Of a stretch of 64,000 nucleotides of DNA, positions 11,773 through 23,403 are shown piece after piece; position 1 is the stretch's first letter; every line of letters starts with the position of its first letter. The DNA comes from Malus domestica. Its lineage: Eukaryota > Streptophyta > Magnoliopsida > Rosales > Rosaceae. The position numbers and the translations under genes are program-made. The notes below the pieces were generated by a model. The model had not been told where the DNA came from. It searched no databases and was given only the letters and a program-made list of their open reading frames with translations. The stretch covers positions 21,795,001-21,859,000 of the forward strand of contig NC_091668.1 of assembly GCF_042453785.1 (NCBI RefSeq). Reading direction: 5' to 3'.

Positions 11773-12204
11773 ACAAACAAAAAAAAAATCCAACAATTTT
11801 TTTTTTCTCTTTTGCCCGCATGGGCCTAAAAAACCTAACCCTTTTTTTTTTTTTTTACTTCTGCTTTCTTCATGCAGCAACCAAGTCTGAGGGAAAGAAA
11901 ATGGATTGCAGCCAACAGAACAACTCCAATGCAATTGCAGAAGGACTTCATACGAGTTGCGACAGATCCAACTCATAGGAATCGAGTCCGGGTACCGTGC
12001 GAGTTCAAGCACATGGTGGGTGGATGGTTCTGCAAATCCAGATGGGGTAGGCGCAGCGGAGGTGATGGCATATTCCACCTTTTTTTTTTTTTTAAAAAAA
12101 CAAACTAGACCAACGACAATCTAAACAACGAACAAGACGGACAAACAAACTGATACGAATCAAGGGCAATTAAATCCCAAAGGATCAAACCTGCTCTGAT
12201 ACCA

Positions 12205-12459
12205 AGTTGAATATCAGAGTGCGCAACGAACTAGACTAACAAATAGGAAATATTATTGATATCAAACGAGAATGCCGAGACGGCTACAAAACCCTAAGAG
12301 GCTACATTGTGAATAACTTATTCTCTAACTAAATTACAAGCTCTATTTATAGAGCAATAAACCAAAGAAACCCTAATGCGTATATGCCAAAAATACCCTA
12401 CTACAAAATCAAATCAAATCTCTAATTAATTTCCTAAATAAACCTAATAAATTCCAACA
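12205..12459 (-). repeat. 5' LTR of the miniature element
   Basis: 255 bp, minus orientation, with a TATA box and the primer-binding site at 12204-12193 directly adjacent. Flanked on the right by the CAAAC duplication at 12460-12464. Confidence 0.9.
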
Positions 12460-12469
12460 CAAACACTGA

Positions 12470-12605
12470 GAGAGTGTGACTAGTACATGAGATAGTATAT
12501 CACGTGTCACTGTATAAATGGTGGGATACATGTGTTAAAAAGTTAATAACTTAAAAAATAAAATTTCCTACCACTTCTATTAAAACACGTGATGTACCAC
12601 TTATA
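12470..12605. repeat. MITE-like repeat, copy 1 (partner 59555-59690)
   Basis: Shares ATCACGTGTC, TATAAATGGTGGGATA and TTAATAACTTAAAAA blocks in the same order with 59555-59690. The ends carry TATATCACGTG and CACGTGATGTACC, a short imperfect inverted repeat. Confidence 0.6.
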
Positions 12606-12964
12606 TTATCATCACAATTAAAATTTTGTCTACAAACGCCCACCAATCTGCTGACAACTTTGGCAAACCCCTTGTCAATACACTGTTGCTTTAGAACGAT
12701 TTTATTGACGACGACAAACTACAACGATTTCTTCTATAAATATAAATATTGATTATATATATAGTGATTATATTATATATACATGTAAAATAAATCTCAA
12801 GTTTATTTCTTTCCCTCTCCTCCTGAAACTTGATGAGAGATTAAATGTTTTATGGGATGGAGAGACATTGATATTTATGTTGTAGGTATTAGCTTTCTCT
12901 TTCTGCAAACAACTCATCAGCCATCTTCTTCTCCGTCAACCTCTCTCGTAATAGACTCTGTTTT

Positions 12965-12965
<1 letters not shown>

Positions 12966-13009
<44 letters not shown>
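12966..13009 (+). repeat. (CT)n microsatellite in the probable 5' leader of the mutase gene
   Basis: About 22 CT units. They lie in a pyrimidine-rich segment upstream of a donor site ACCAG|GTAGATT at 13045/13046, which pairs with the acceptor TTTTCAG at 13829 just before the start codon. The run is therefore probably transcribed as 5' UTR. Confidence 0.6.
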
Positions 13010-13013
<4 letters not shown>

Positions 13014-13595
13014 CGGTTTTGTGGCCTTTTCCTGTATTTAACCAGGTAGATTGCTAAATGCACCCACTACCCTTTCTGTATTTTTCAAATTTGATTGGTT
13101 CTGCATTTCCATCGGGGGATTTTGGCTTCTGGGTTTCTCTCTGATACTCCTAAATCTCTGCAAAGGTCTGTGCTTTTTTTACTTTTTTTTTGTTTTTTAG
13201 ATTTTGGTTAGATTGTGTTTGAATATCTGAGAAAATATGGAAAAATATAAAAACAAAAAAGCATTCCTTTCTGTGTTTTTTGGATCTAGTTTTCATTGGG
13301 AAATAGTTGATTTGAGCAACAGCATTGGATTTACATCTATTTTTTCTGTATAGAGTTTTTTTTTTTTTTTTTTTTTTTTGGTTAATCAATTCTAATTGTT
13401 TTCTGGTAATTAATTTCCACGTGTTGGTCAAATGGGGTGGATTATGATGGGATTAACATGTTTTCCTGAGCTCCGTCAACCTTATAACGGTTCATCTAAT
13501 GTGAGGATTGATCTGATTTTGGAATGCAAAATGATATTTGCCATTTGTTTGTAAGCATGTCAAGTTACAAAAGTTCAACTACGTCTTTGTTGCAA

Positions 13596-13668
13596 GGGGA
13601 CTGTAGCTCAAGAGGTTAAGAGTGGTTACTCCTACACCCGAGGTCCTGAGTTCAAATTCTCATTCCCC
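13596..13668 (+). repeat. 73-nt tRNA-like sequence in the leader intron (SINE head or tRNA pseudogene)
   Basis: It begins GGGGACT and ends ATTCCCC, which pair as an imperfect acceptor stem. It contains A-box-like TAGCTCAAGAGGTTAAGAG and a T-arm with GAGTTCAAATTCTC. Length matches a mature tRNA, but the anticodon arm does not form a convincing 5-bp stem and no poly-A tail follows. A tRNA-derived SINE head is the likelier reading. Confidence 0.5.
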
Positions 13669-13830
13669 GATATCGATTTTGTCATTTGTTTATAATGTTT
13701 TTTTCCTTCATTTTTCATCCCTGTTTTTGTCCCAAAATCTTTGATAATTTGTATTTTAAGATATTTTTGTCCTCTAATTTGTATAATTTGTGTACTTGTG
13801 TCTTGACCTGCTATGTTACGAATTTTCAGA

Positions 13831-16084
13831 ATGGCTGCTGCTACTGCATTTCACCAAAGCATTGGGACTCCTCACTCCCTTGGCCATGTCAATAATTCCG
13901 GCTTGCATCAAGAGTTTGCGAAAAGCTCAGTGAGATTGATTTCAAAGGGTTTTGAGGTTGATATTGGACTATCAAAAACAGGAGGATATAACTCTTCCCA
14001 GAGAAACCTTAGTGTAAGTCGAGCCTCGGCTTCCCAGGCTTCAGTGATTGATATGGTTTCATCCCCATCGCATACCAAAGCCAATGATTCTCGAAAGAAA
14101 TCTAGTAAGCATCTTTAACCATTCAACGATCCGTGATTAGTAAATATGCTCATGTTAATTGTTTGTTGTTGCTTAACCCATAAAATGGTCATATAATTCC
14201 TTTTCCTAGAAACAAAATGGTTGAACTTTATTCTTTATACAATTGATATGCCGTATCCATATGAGTTTGAAGTTTAAATTTGTATTTGTAAAATTTCCAA
14301 CTGTTGTTTCCACCTGCATTGCAGATGAAGCAGCTTTGATTTTGATTAGGCATGGCGAGTCATTGTGGAACGAAAAGAACTTGTTCACAGGCTGTGTTGA
14401 TGTCCCTCTGAGCAAGAAGGGTGTAGAAGAGGCAATTGAAGCTGGCAAGAGAATCAGCAACATACCTGTCGACATGATCTATACATCTGCACTGATTCGT
14501 GCACAGATGACTGCCATGCTTGCCATGACACAGCACCGTCGTAAGAAGGTAATTTGGAGCAAAACATCTTGTTGAGTGTTAGTAGGAACCACTTGAATAG
14601 CTATTTGGAGGCTTTACGCAGTGGCACTGGAAACTAGAAAATGATATTCATAGACGATTGAATTGGTTTTATACCATTCATCGTATTTAAGCAGGGATAC
14701 GCAGACAAAACAAGTGTTCGTACCCTAAAAGGAAAAATAAATATTACGCTATTAATTTGAGCTGCATTTTCAAAACTGTTTTAATGTCTGAAATCCTTTA
14801 GTTTTCCATATTTCCCATTCACTCTCTTCTGGTTTTATATCCATTTGGCAGCCTTTTTATATCAGTTTTCCTGCAGGTCCCAGTTATAATGCATAACGAG
14901 AGTGACCAGGCTAGGGCATGGAGTCAGATTTTCAGTGAAGACACAATAAAGCAAACCATTCCTGTCGTTGCAGATTGGCGATTGAATGAAAGAATGTAAC
15001 CATTCCATCTCTGCATTTTTGAATTATTATTCTTTTATTTATTTTTCCCTGTACTTGCATGACATGGATCTTGTTTTTAGGTATGGGGAATTACAGGGTC
15101 TTAATAAGCAGGAAACAGCAGACAGATATGGGAAGGAACAAGTTCACAAGTGGCGTCGGAGTTATGACATTCCCCCTCCCAATGGGGAGAGTTTGGAAAT
15201 GTGTGCTCAAAGAGCTGTTGCTTATTTCAAAGATCAAGTAAGAATGACCATGTGCCTACCTATCCCCTTGTCCTCTTAACTGTTTGTACTACATCCAATA
15301 TGCAAGGGTTTTGTGTCGTTTTTGAAGTCTTAAGTGAGAGTACGCCGTTCTGAATATCTGACTGCATATATATAACGCTGCAGATTGAACCCCAACTGTT
15401 AGCTGGAAAGAATGTTATGATTGCTGCCCACGGGAATTCATTGAGATCCATAATCATGTATCTTGACAAACTGACTTCTCAAGAGGTAACAGACCATTTT
15501 ATCATTGAGATGTGCACTAAATTTGTCGGAGCGGAGCAGGAAAAGGATAAAATTAGTGTGTTGTCTTGTTATATTTCGGCAGGTTATCAGTTTAGAACTA
15601 TCAACTGGAATACCCATGCTTTACATTTCCAAAGAGGGAAAATTCATTCGGAGGGGAAGTCCTGCGGGGCCTGCTGAGGCTGGGGTTTATGCCTACACTA
15701 AGGTATGCAACTTCTTGTATACTTGCAACTTTTCCATAGTTCAATTCTATGGTATCGATAGTTAGGTGCATTTTGAAAAATTTCTTAGTATTTCAGCCGG
15801 GAAAAATAATGTGCCCGCTCTTCCCTTGGTGAGGAAAGAAAGGGAGCTTCCAAGTCATAGCAACTGGATCCCCGCTCTTCCCTTAAAAGATTCAACTTCT
15901 TCTGTCAAGGAAGGCTGTAACTTATATACAGAGCTTTGATTAGACCCTAATCATCTCAAATTGGCATTCATTATAGTTCTTCTGTCAAGGATCTAATGCG
16001 TCCGCTATTTGAATTTTGTTGCAGAGTTTGGCTCTTTACAGGCAGAAGTTAGATGAGATGGTTCATTGGTGTGCTCCTTCCTAG
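13831..16084 (+). CDS. 2,3-bisphosphoglycerate-dependent phosphoglycerate mutase, plastid-type
   Basis: Seven coding exons: 13831-14104, 14325-14548, 14877-14995, 15081-15237, 15384-15485, 15583-15702, 16025-16084. They total 1056 nt and 351 residues. The enzyme interconverts 3- and 2-phosphoglycerate in glycolysis. Residues 100-104 are RHGES, holding the phosphohistidine His101. [13 protein letters not shown] and ALIRAQMTA follow. Later come the dPGM signature [13 protein letters not shown], with the acidic catalytic residue, and AAHGNS with the second histidine, His274. The first ~90 residues are Ser/Ala-rich, precede the catalytic domain and look like a chloroplast transit peptide (inference). 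An in-frame ATG directly after acceptor TTTTCAG sets the start; a leader intron (13046-13829) lies upstream. A TATAAATA at 12735-12742 is a possible but weak promoter element. This is the cofactor-dependent family, distinct from the larger iPGM of plant cytosol. All key residues are present. Confidence 0.93.
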
Positions 16085-17236
16085 TATAGGTAACCCCATA
16101 AATATTTTCTCAAGTAGGGAACCTAAATTGCGGGTTTTCTGCTGCTTTCAAATTCTTAAATCTGCTTGTGCACATTCATTTGCTCTTCTCAGGGGCTTAT
16201 CTTTCGGCAGTCTTGTACCGGTTGCTTGCTTTCGTTCAAGTTTTTACGTGTATATGAAATATATTGGTACGGTTCTCAAGCTCGCAGACCTGGCTACTCG
16301 TTTCTGTGTACTTTCTGTATGTGTTTAGCAAGCAAAGTTAGTTAAAGTCAATGTCTTATATGAGAGTGAAAGTTGTGTATGTTGTTTTTTCCTCCCAGTT
16401 TGTAATCGTGTAATGATAGATTGAAATAAACAAAAACATTTTAGATGGAGGAACATCCCTCCCGTATAGAACATGTAGTTCATCATGTGATCTTTGTTCA
16501 TAGAATTATTATTTTTGTAAGCCAAATTATCAACACCATTCAAATTGTATAATTTATTTTTAGGGTTAATCTCATTTTATTACCTTAAAAGTCTCTTGCA
16601 TTTCCCGCATCAAGTATTTTTGGTCTTAGTCTGGTATTTAAAGTCATAATTTTGGGATACTTTTATATATCCATTATGTTTTCCGTTAAAACCTCCGTTA
16701 CCTGATGACGTGACGTCCATTGACGTGGACATAAAAAATAAAAATAAAATAATTAAAAACTAGAATAAATCTCAGTTTACTACCTTAAAGTTTTTAGGTT
16801 TTCAACATTTCATATATCAAGTTTTTTTTCATTCCAGTCTGGTATCTAAAGTGATCATTCTTTGACTGTTTTATACATCTGTTAAGTTTTTTGTTAGAAC
16901 AACAGTTAACTTGTGAGGTAGCACCTTCATGGATTATAACTGAGGACCACGTGTGCTGTCAAAAAAACGCTTTTAGCCCTCCATGAAGCAATTTCAAACC
17001 ATAACCTAATTTAGTGACTTTTTTTTTTTTACTTTCGTTTCTAAAGATGTCTTTCGAATAAGCTCTTTTGGCTGTGAGAAAATGCCTATAACCCTTTTTC
17101 GATGTAAAAGATTTAAACGTCATGATGCGCAAAATGAGTTTATCTGTTGAATATGTGGAGCATTTTGGAGGAAATTAGTTCGACTCTAAAACCGATTGAT
17201 CGTATCGTATGAGACGCACACGTCAGGTTAGAGTCA
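16085..17236. other. Convergent intergenic region, left part
   Basis: Holds the mutase 3' UTR (to roughly 16450). Then comes a direct pair of diverged blocks at about 16562-16712 and 16766-16925, both starting near AATCTCAGTTTACTACCTT; an inverted partial copy is at 53930-54055. The 17000-17236 stretch shows nothing coding. Confidence 0.5.
16562..16930. repeat. Two direct diverged copies of a transposon-arm sequence
   Basis: The first copy has AATCTCATTTTATTACCTTAAA...GTCTGGTATTTAAAG. The second has AATCTCAGTTTACTACCTTAAA...GTCTGGTATCTAAAG. They are about 204 bp apart. The reverse complement of 53930-54055 matches the same family, so these are probably arms of long-TIR DNA elements. Confidence 0.55.
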
Positions 17237-17763
17237 CTATTCTAAAAATTATCATCTTGCACCACCTAGGCTAGGCAGCTACTCACCGGCCCGATTAATG
17301 TCTAAGTGTTTGAAAATTAAGAAATGACCCCTAGACCTGCTGAGACACCTATCTAAACCACCAACGCACCTGTCTAGCCGTCCTAGGCCCGCCTAGCCCG
17401 TCCAGACCGGCCTAGGCACCTGCCTAGGTCACGACTCACTTAAACAAAAAAATAGATAAATTTCATTTTGCATTGTATTTTTTTCAATAAATTGTAAGAG
17501 ATTGTTGCAGACTTAAATGAACACACATTACATTATCTTCCCTTGTTTTCAATGTTTCAATACTTCATAATATAAATGTTAATGTATTTTGTAGTTTTTT
17601 TTATGAAATTACATATATTTTATGTACAAGCAGATACTTATTTACATGAAACATAATAGACTTAAATCCATCTGCCTAGGCGCCCACCTAGGCCCTGTCT
17701 AGCCGCCTAGGCTCTAGACCCCAGCCCGCCGCCCAACTAGCACCTAACGTCGTTTAGAACCTT
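17237..17763. mobile_element. 527-bp MITE with CCTAGGC-rich ends and 11-bp duplication
   Basis: Flanked by a perfect GGTTAGAGTCA on both sides (17226-17236 and 17764-17774). The ends share TTCTAAA in inverted orientation. The outer ~150 bp on each side are rich in CCTAGGC/GCCTAGG motifs while the centre is AT-rich. There is no coding capacity. This GC-ended family is a common type of plant interspersed repeat; the duplication length fits a Mutator-like origin. Confidence 0.7.
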
Positions 17764-18085
17764 GGTTAGAGTCAAACTCGACGGTCATTTTTTAAGGAAA
17801 CAAGTTCAACTCGAAAACCGACCTTTCGCCTGTCTGCTCTTAAACACCACCATTCTTCATGCGCTCTGGATTTGGAATATATGTTCTGCAGAATGAAGCA
17901 CACGAAACAAAGAACAGCAAAATGCAAAAATCTCTTATTTGAATTGTGTACTTCACGAGTTCCAACTAACTTCAAAAGGAGAATTCATTCATTGAGTCTC
18001 CAAAAATTTCTCAAAATAAATTGACAAGTAGAGTTGACGATACATCAGTTAAGTCACCATCATCTACCTTTAGCCATTCTTATAC

Positions 18086-21000
18086 TCAATGTACACCTTC
18101 GGTAGCATTTCCGGTACTAGCAGCCACCGTCTCATCATTGTCTGAGACTTCCGGTTCTATCCCATGGGATGAAGAGATATCTGTTTTCTCGTCATCAGAA
18201 GCATCAGAATCTGAGTCTAACTTGAGAGAATCTAATGAAAGAGCAGCACTGGTAACACCAGGTTCTGAGGCCGCCAAAGAAGGGTTTCCTCTTGTCCAAA
18301 TTGTGGACATCTTCTTGTCATCCTCTTTCATCCTTTCGGCATATTTATTTATATCAAAACCAGAAGTATCGTTTCCCCCGAATGCAGCCTCCAGTTTATC
18401 CATATCAAACAGATCCTCCATTATCTTCTTGGCGTTGTCGTCATCCGAGTAAACAAACTTCCCTTTGTTGTAAGTCTTTGGCTCTAGAAAAGGCTTTACC
18501 ATCTGCAACAAAGAAAGATATTATTAGCATCAGAAGAACCCAGATGATACATTTTGGCTGTAGATTTCACCCATGTTAATGGAAACCTACAAGTACTAAG
18601 CGACTAGGATCCTCTCTATTTGGAACTTTTCTAAACCGGGAAAAGCAAATGGCCAGCTCCTTGGAAACTGGAATGGCATAAGATACAAAGAAACCGCTTA
18701 TTACTAATAATTTATCAGGCTAAAAAAATTGGCACTCTTCCGGTAGCCAAAGTTAGGTGGCTATTTGCAGTTCATATTCCCAAAACAAGACACTGTCAAT
18801 GACAAGGCCAAAGCTGTATAATGACAAACTGAAAGTGTTGCAGCTTCAGTATAAATGATCCTGTAGGAGTATAATAGATGTAGCGAAAAAGTTAAAACAA
18901 GAGGAACAAAAAGCATCAAAGGGACTTACCGAAAAGAATGGTTCAAAAAACTTGGGTGGATTGTACAGTATTGCAAGTCCTAGGTGTTCTGGATAACGGT
19001 CTTGTAAAACATGTGCAGTTTCCCGTGTCACCTTCACAGAAATATTTGACAAATTGAAACCTTCGAAGTCTATCATCCAAACCATCTGCTCCTGACCTGG
19101 AGGAAGATTTAAAACAGCGTTCTCCATGCAATATACCAAATATTTAATCTGGCCCTTCGTTGACTTTGAGTTCTACAAGAAAAATACAAAAAGTTAACAA
19201 GGCAAATTAGTTTTCTTCTGAAACTAGGATCTCCAGAGCATTCGATATGCCTATAAATTATAAAACAGCAGATCCCATAAAAAGGATTTCAAAAAGATGA
19301 ATATAACCAATGATTTTGCCAATAATGGTGCACCATCGTCAATATGCTAATTATCGGAATGTCAAACAAGTTATTTTTGCAAAAAGTATCAGCTCCAATA
19401 CATGAATTTTTGTTTAGGTGAGATGAAATAAGTTGACGATAAAAACAGTTTTACAGCAGGATAAGATCCCAGACGTAGCTACTCAGAGACCAACAAAATA
19501 TTCTAATCTAGAATAATAGCCTAATTTATGAAATACAGAATATTCATGGAGGTATCAGAAGAGTTTAGAAGATAAAACCTGACAACGTGGTCTCATGACG
19601 AGAACTGGTCTCCCATGCTTGTCGAAATAATTCGTTCTGTAAATCTTCCCTGTTTCTGCTTCACGAGCTATCTCTTCCTGTATTAGAAATGAAAATGATG
19701 AATTTGTAAGAACATAGTCTCTTCAGTAACCAATACCATATACTGCAAGAACCGGCCTCAACCATGAAGACTCCAGTTGACCATTGCAGTATCTGGGTTT
19801 GAAGTAATTATAGCTGCTGGAGTCTGATAATTGGTCTATTAATTATTTTACAGTTACATGATATGTGGGGTTGGATTCAGAAAGGACTGCTGATGGGCCT
19901 AGGATGAACTATTACAAAACACAGAGATGTCAACTGGCCCTCGTTGCGTGCATTGAACAAGAACCAAATAAGCCATCTCAAGATGCATTGCAGAACAAAG
20001 ATAAAAACCTTATGTTTGCATGAGGGACTTTCAAAGTGCCAAGGAAATTTAGACTCAATGGTTAAAAATACACTTGGAATTTAAAGGTCTTCGCCTAAGT
20101 CAGTAAAAGATAAAGAGTATTTTGAGTGCAAGTTCATTGCAAATGGAGACTCAAATGAGTTAGGAGTGAGGATTGGAGATCAGGAAGTACCAAAGAGCGA
20201 CCGCTTACCTAGGATCTATCTTGCAAAAGAACAGAGAGTTGGATGGAGACCTCAACCATAGAATACATGCTGGATAGATGAAGTGGAAGAGTGCATCCGG
20301 TGTGTTGTGTGATCGTCGTATGCCATTGAAGCTCAAGGGAAAATTTTATAGGACAGCAATAAGGTCAGCAATGCTTTGTGGCACAGAATGTTGGGCGGTG
20401 AAGCATCAACACGTACATAAAATGGGTGTAGCGGAGATGAGAATGCTTTATTGGATGTGTGGGCACACGAGAAAGGATAGGATTAGGAATGAGGATATCC
20501 GAGGTAAAGTAGGAGTAGCCGAAATTGAAGGAAAGATGAGAGAAAATTGGTTATGGTGGTTTGGACATGTGAAACAAAGGCCTACTGACGTTCCAGTTAG
20601 AAGATGCGATTACGGGACAGAGGTTCAAGGCCGAAAGGGTAGAGGAAGACCTAGGAAGAAACTCTAAGAAAAGACTGAAGAGTACTTGGATCTAACGGAA
20701 GACATGGCACAGAACTGAGTGCAATGACATTCTAGGATTCATACAGCCGACCCCACATAGTGAGAAAAGGCTTTGTTGTTGTTGTTGTTGGTTAATAATA
20801 CACTACATGGACACCACCATTGAACTACTCAAGCACTACAAAACTACTAATAAAACACTACAAATGCACTACGAAAACAATAAATAAGAAACCAGGGACT
20901 TTCAAATGACAACCTGAAAGGTGTCATCTGAAAGTTCTCTTGAATGTACCGCATCTAGTCAATTTCATGTTCCTCTATCCAATTTTTGCAGTGCATTCCT

Positions 21001-21596
21001 AATAAATTTAGCCTAAATTTCATGGAACTTTAAATTCCCTCATCCAAACATAGGGTCAAGGAACAACCTTCAGAATTTTATATCAGGCTTTATTTGACAA
21101 CTAGTACCCCCATCAGAGTGGCGAATAATCACGTTACAGAAACCTAAGGAGTGATGGATACTGTTCTAAGAAGAATGAAAAGGTACAATCTGGATGAATT
21201 CTGACTATAAGGCTATGAAAGAAGCATACCCAACGAATCTCCTCCGGTTTGTATTCTGACCTCCACTTTAAGGTAGCCTTTAACATTTTAGTTGCCTTCT
21301 TGACATTCCAATTTCTCGCCCTTAGATACCTTGAGATGCATGCATCCGAACAATAGATGGACAACTTATCGGGCAATGGTCCTATCAGCTTTTTCACTTC
21401 GTTAATCTGCAAACATGAAGAGTGTTGCAGGGTAGAATCATCATGCCCCGACTTATAGGATTCAAACAAATTAAAGAAAGCACTTATAAAATGCTGAAAG
21501 GAGAACTTTTAATGGAGATACCTTTGCCTGCTGCTCTTCACATGATAATTTCTTCTCAGAGCCATTCGACGGGGATTTCTTTATTCTCGCACTCAT
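18086..21596 (-). CDS. SEC14 / CRAL-TRIO domain protein (phosphatidylinositol-transfer-like)
   Basis: Five coding exons on the minus strand: 21596-21522, 21406-21230, 19677-19579, 19172-18930, 18502-18086. They total 1011 nt and 336 residues, every junction in phase 0. The N terminus is short and lysine-rich. It is followed by a CRAL-TRIO N-like helix region (SRYLRARNWNVKKA and KWRSEYKPEEIRW). The SEC14 lipid-binding core includes DKHGRPVLVMRP, MVWMIDFEGFN, YPEHLGLAILYNPPKFFE and PKTYNKGKFVYSDD. The C-terminal ~85 residues are acidic, Ser-rich and probably disordered. SEC14-like proteins bind and exchange phospholipids at membranes; the ligand here is unknown. Start: first ATG after acceptor TTCTCAG, with a long leader intron back to donor CAAG|GTGGGATC near 23303. 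A LINE fragment sits antisense in the 1.55-kb second coding intron. One donor (after 19579) is GTTTTATC, not consensus but giving the conserved protein. Confidence 0.9.
20090..20790 (+). mobile_element. LINE 3' fragment (reverse transcriptase C-terminal region), pseudogene
   Basis: Frames on the + strand give pieces of the C-terminal part of a plant LINE reverse transcriptase: ELGVRIGDQEVPKSDR near 20155, then a 129-residue open frame at 20278-20667. That frame has FYRTAIRSAMLCGTECWAVK, MRMLYWMCGHTRKDRIRNE and RRCDYGTEVQGRKGRGRPRK. A frame change lies between the two parts. The tail contains ATACAGCCGACCCCACATAG and ends in repeated GTT (20770-20790), typical of these elements. It is 5'-truncated, as usual for LINEs, and lies antisense within an intron of the SEC14-like gene. 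Not functional. Confidence 0.85.
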
Positions 21597-21603
21597 AGTT
21601 TTC

Positions 21604-23302
21604 TGAGAAGACTTGGTAAATCAAAAATAAAGACTCTGTAAGTACTAGTGTCACTGTCATGTACCCATTTCAGTCCCCTCTCCCCAATCCTTTAACATAT
21701 AGAATAAACAAGCAAAATCTGTAATAAAAAGCTTGTTCTCTATCCTATGAAAAGCAAAACGAATGCATGCTTCAAGAATGACTAGCACATCTCACGTGTA
21801 TCTACTCTGACAGAAATTCGCCCATGTATGAGATCTAACTCATTTATATTATGTTTTAATTTGTCAGGAGGCATATTACATTTTACAAGCTAATTACATC
21901 AATTACTCAATCATTTTTATAGGGGAGAAATTACTGATCCAAGTACTACACAAAGTTTTAATTTTGTCAGGAGGTATTGCATCTTACAAGTAGTAAATAA
22001 ATGTTTTCGTTTTATCACGAGGTATGTTACCTCTGTTAATTAATCAACCATTTTTAGCAGGAAAAAACTGCTAATCCAAGTACTACATAATGAAAAAGAC
22101 ACAACGGAAATGAATGCTTTTGAATTCATCCACAGTTTGAGAAAAATTTATTTCAGGTACCTATTTTAAAGATCTCAATAATGTCAATGGCTGCATTATT
22201 GAAAGTTAGATTCTCTGCTCTCAAGTTATCGGATTTACAATTCACTCTGTGCCCCCAATAATTGCTTTCAAATTGTTCAAAAATAAAACTTCTTCTGGAT
22301 TGCTACAAGATTATGTCACTTAGCATGGATCTTTAGCTGACAGGATCACAAAATTCCCTGGATATCTTCTCCCGAGATTATCCTCTATTTCCCACCTTTG
22401 AGGAGACGTACATGGGATCATAAGTTAGTTCAAATAGAATGCCTCATCTTCATCTCATTTTTGGATCAAACATTGTTTTATCAGCAAAACAAACTGAACC
22501 TCTGTCATTTGACATTTTCACGATTCCACCAATTATGGCAGTCCACAAATCAATTGTATAACCTAACATTGATGTGCGAGAACTTTCCCAAGCAACATAT
22601 GCAATCACTACTAACGAGATTACGCTGACATTCTTAACAGCATATGCACACCCCTCGCTATTACCAGGGAAGCCTAACAACAGTTTGCCTAACCATTCCA
22701 AATCATCGAAATCTAACTCGGAACCACCAGTCTGATTCCAAACCCTCGTTTTCAAATTATTAAGTCCTAGTAATTCAGACTTAAAAACGCGATTGTTCGC
22801 AACTATCCCGCCATTCAGACTATATCTGTTGCCATCCAAATTATCTACTCAACTAATCAACTTAATAATCCCTTCTGTTACAGCTTTTACATGACCACAT
22901 TGGAATCACCACTCTCCTCATAGAATCATCCAAATCTACCTTAAACCATAATGTTTCGACCGACATTCAACCGACACCCCAAACAAATGGGAAATCTGCC
23001 GACATAAAACACCATGTGGGTTTTTGTACTCAATTCAACTTCTCAATTATTTTAGCAAATTACATATGAAATAATTCATAAAACAATCAAAATTCAATCC
23101 CACGGGTTATCTTTATATTCAACTAAATATCACAAAATCGCATTTTAACTAACATAAGTAATTTAGTATGCAACCCAGCCCAAGACACCAAATCACAAAC
23201 ATCATGGTAAAAAGACAACCTTTTCAAGTAATAGAATTGCAAATCGAAACCGCCCCAGAAATATTAGGAGCATAAATCTAGGAAACAAAAGACAAGATCC
23301 CA
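21604..23302 (-). other. Probable 5' UTR intron of the SEC14-like gene
   Basis: Bounded on the minus strand by donor CAAG|GTGGGATCTTG near 23303 and acceptor TTCTCAG at about 21604. It contains a diverged internal direct repeat (about 21853-21970 versus 21955-22095, both with TTTGTCAGGAGG and CCAAGTACTACA). Open frames within it are not supported. Confidence 0.5.
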
Positions 23303-23403
23303 CCTTGACCAAACAGATTGAGGAATTTTGGCGGAGCTTCCCAGGAAGTGATGATCGGAGCTGCTATTCCGGAGCTCCTCAGTTGTCCCAAACTGATCAA
23401 CTG

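Larger units (their letters stand above)
11247..12459 (-). mobile_element. Complete miniature LTR retrotransposon (TRIM-like), 1213 bp
   Basis: Two 255-bp LTRs (11247-11501 and 12205-12459) differ at only two positions by eye. The element reads on the minus strand: LTR starts TGTTGGAATT and holds TATAAATAG. The primer-binding site TGGTATCAGAGC (complement of initiator Met-tRNA) lies at 12204-12193, directly against the 5' LTR, and a GGGGGG purine tract abuts the 3' LTR at 11502-11507. A 5-bp duplication CAAAC flanks it (11242-11246 and 12460-12464). The 703-bp interior encodes no gag or pol, so it must be mobilised in trans. Both LTRs end in CAACT rather than the usual CA. Confidence 0.9.

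Noticed and set aside
11716..12078. 120-codon minus-strand frame in the miniature LTR element as a gag or captured gene
   Set aside because: No recognisable domain, one part runs through a poly-Lys tract and the repeat array; overlapping + strand frames are equally open.
13596..13668. Functional tRNA gene
   Set aside because: The anticodon arm does not pair well and the T- and D-arms are imperfect; a SINE head or pseudogene fits better.
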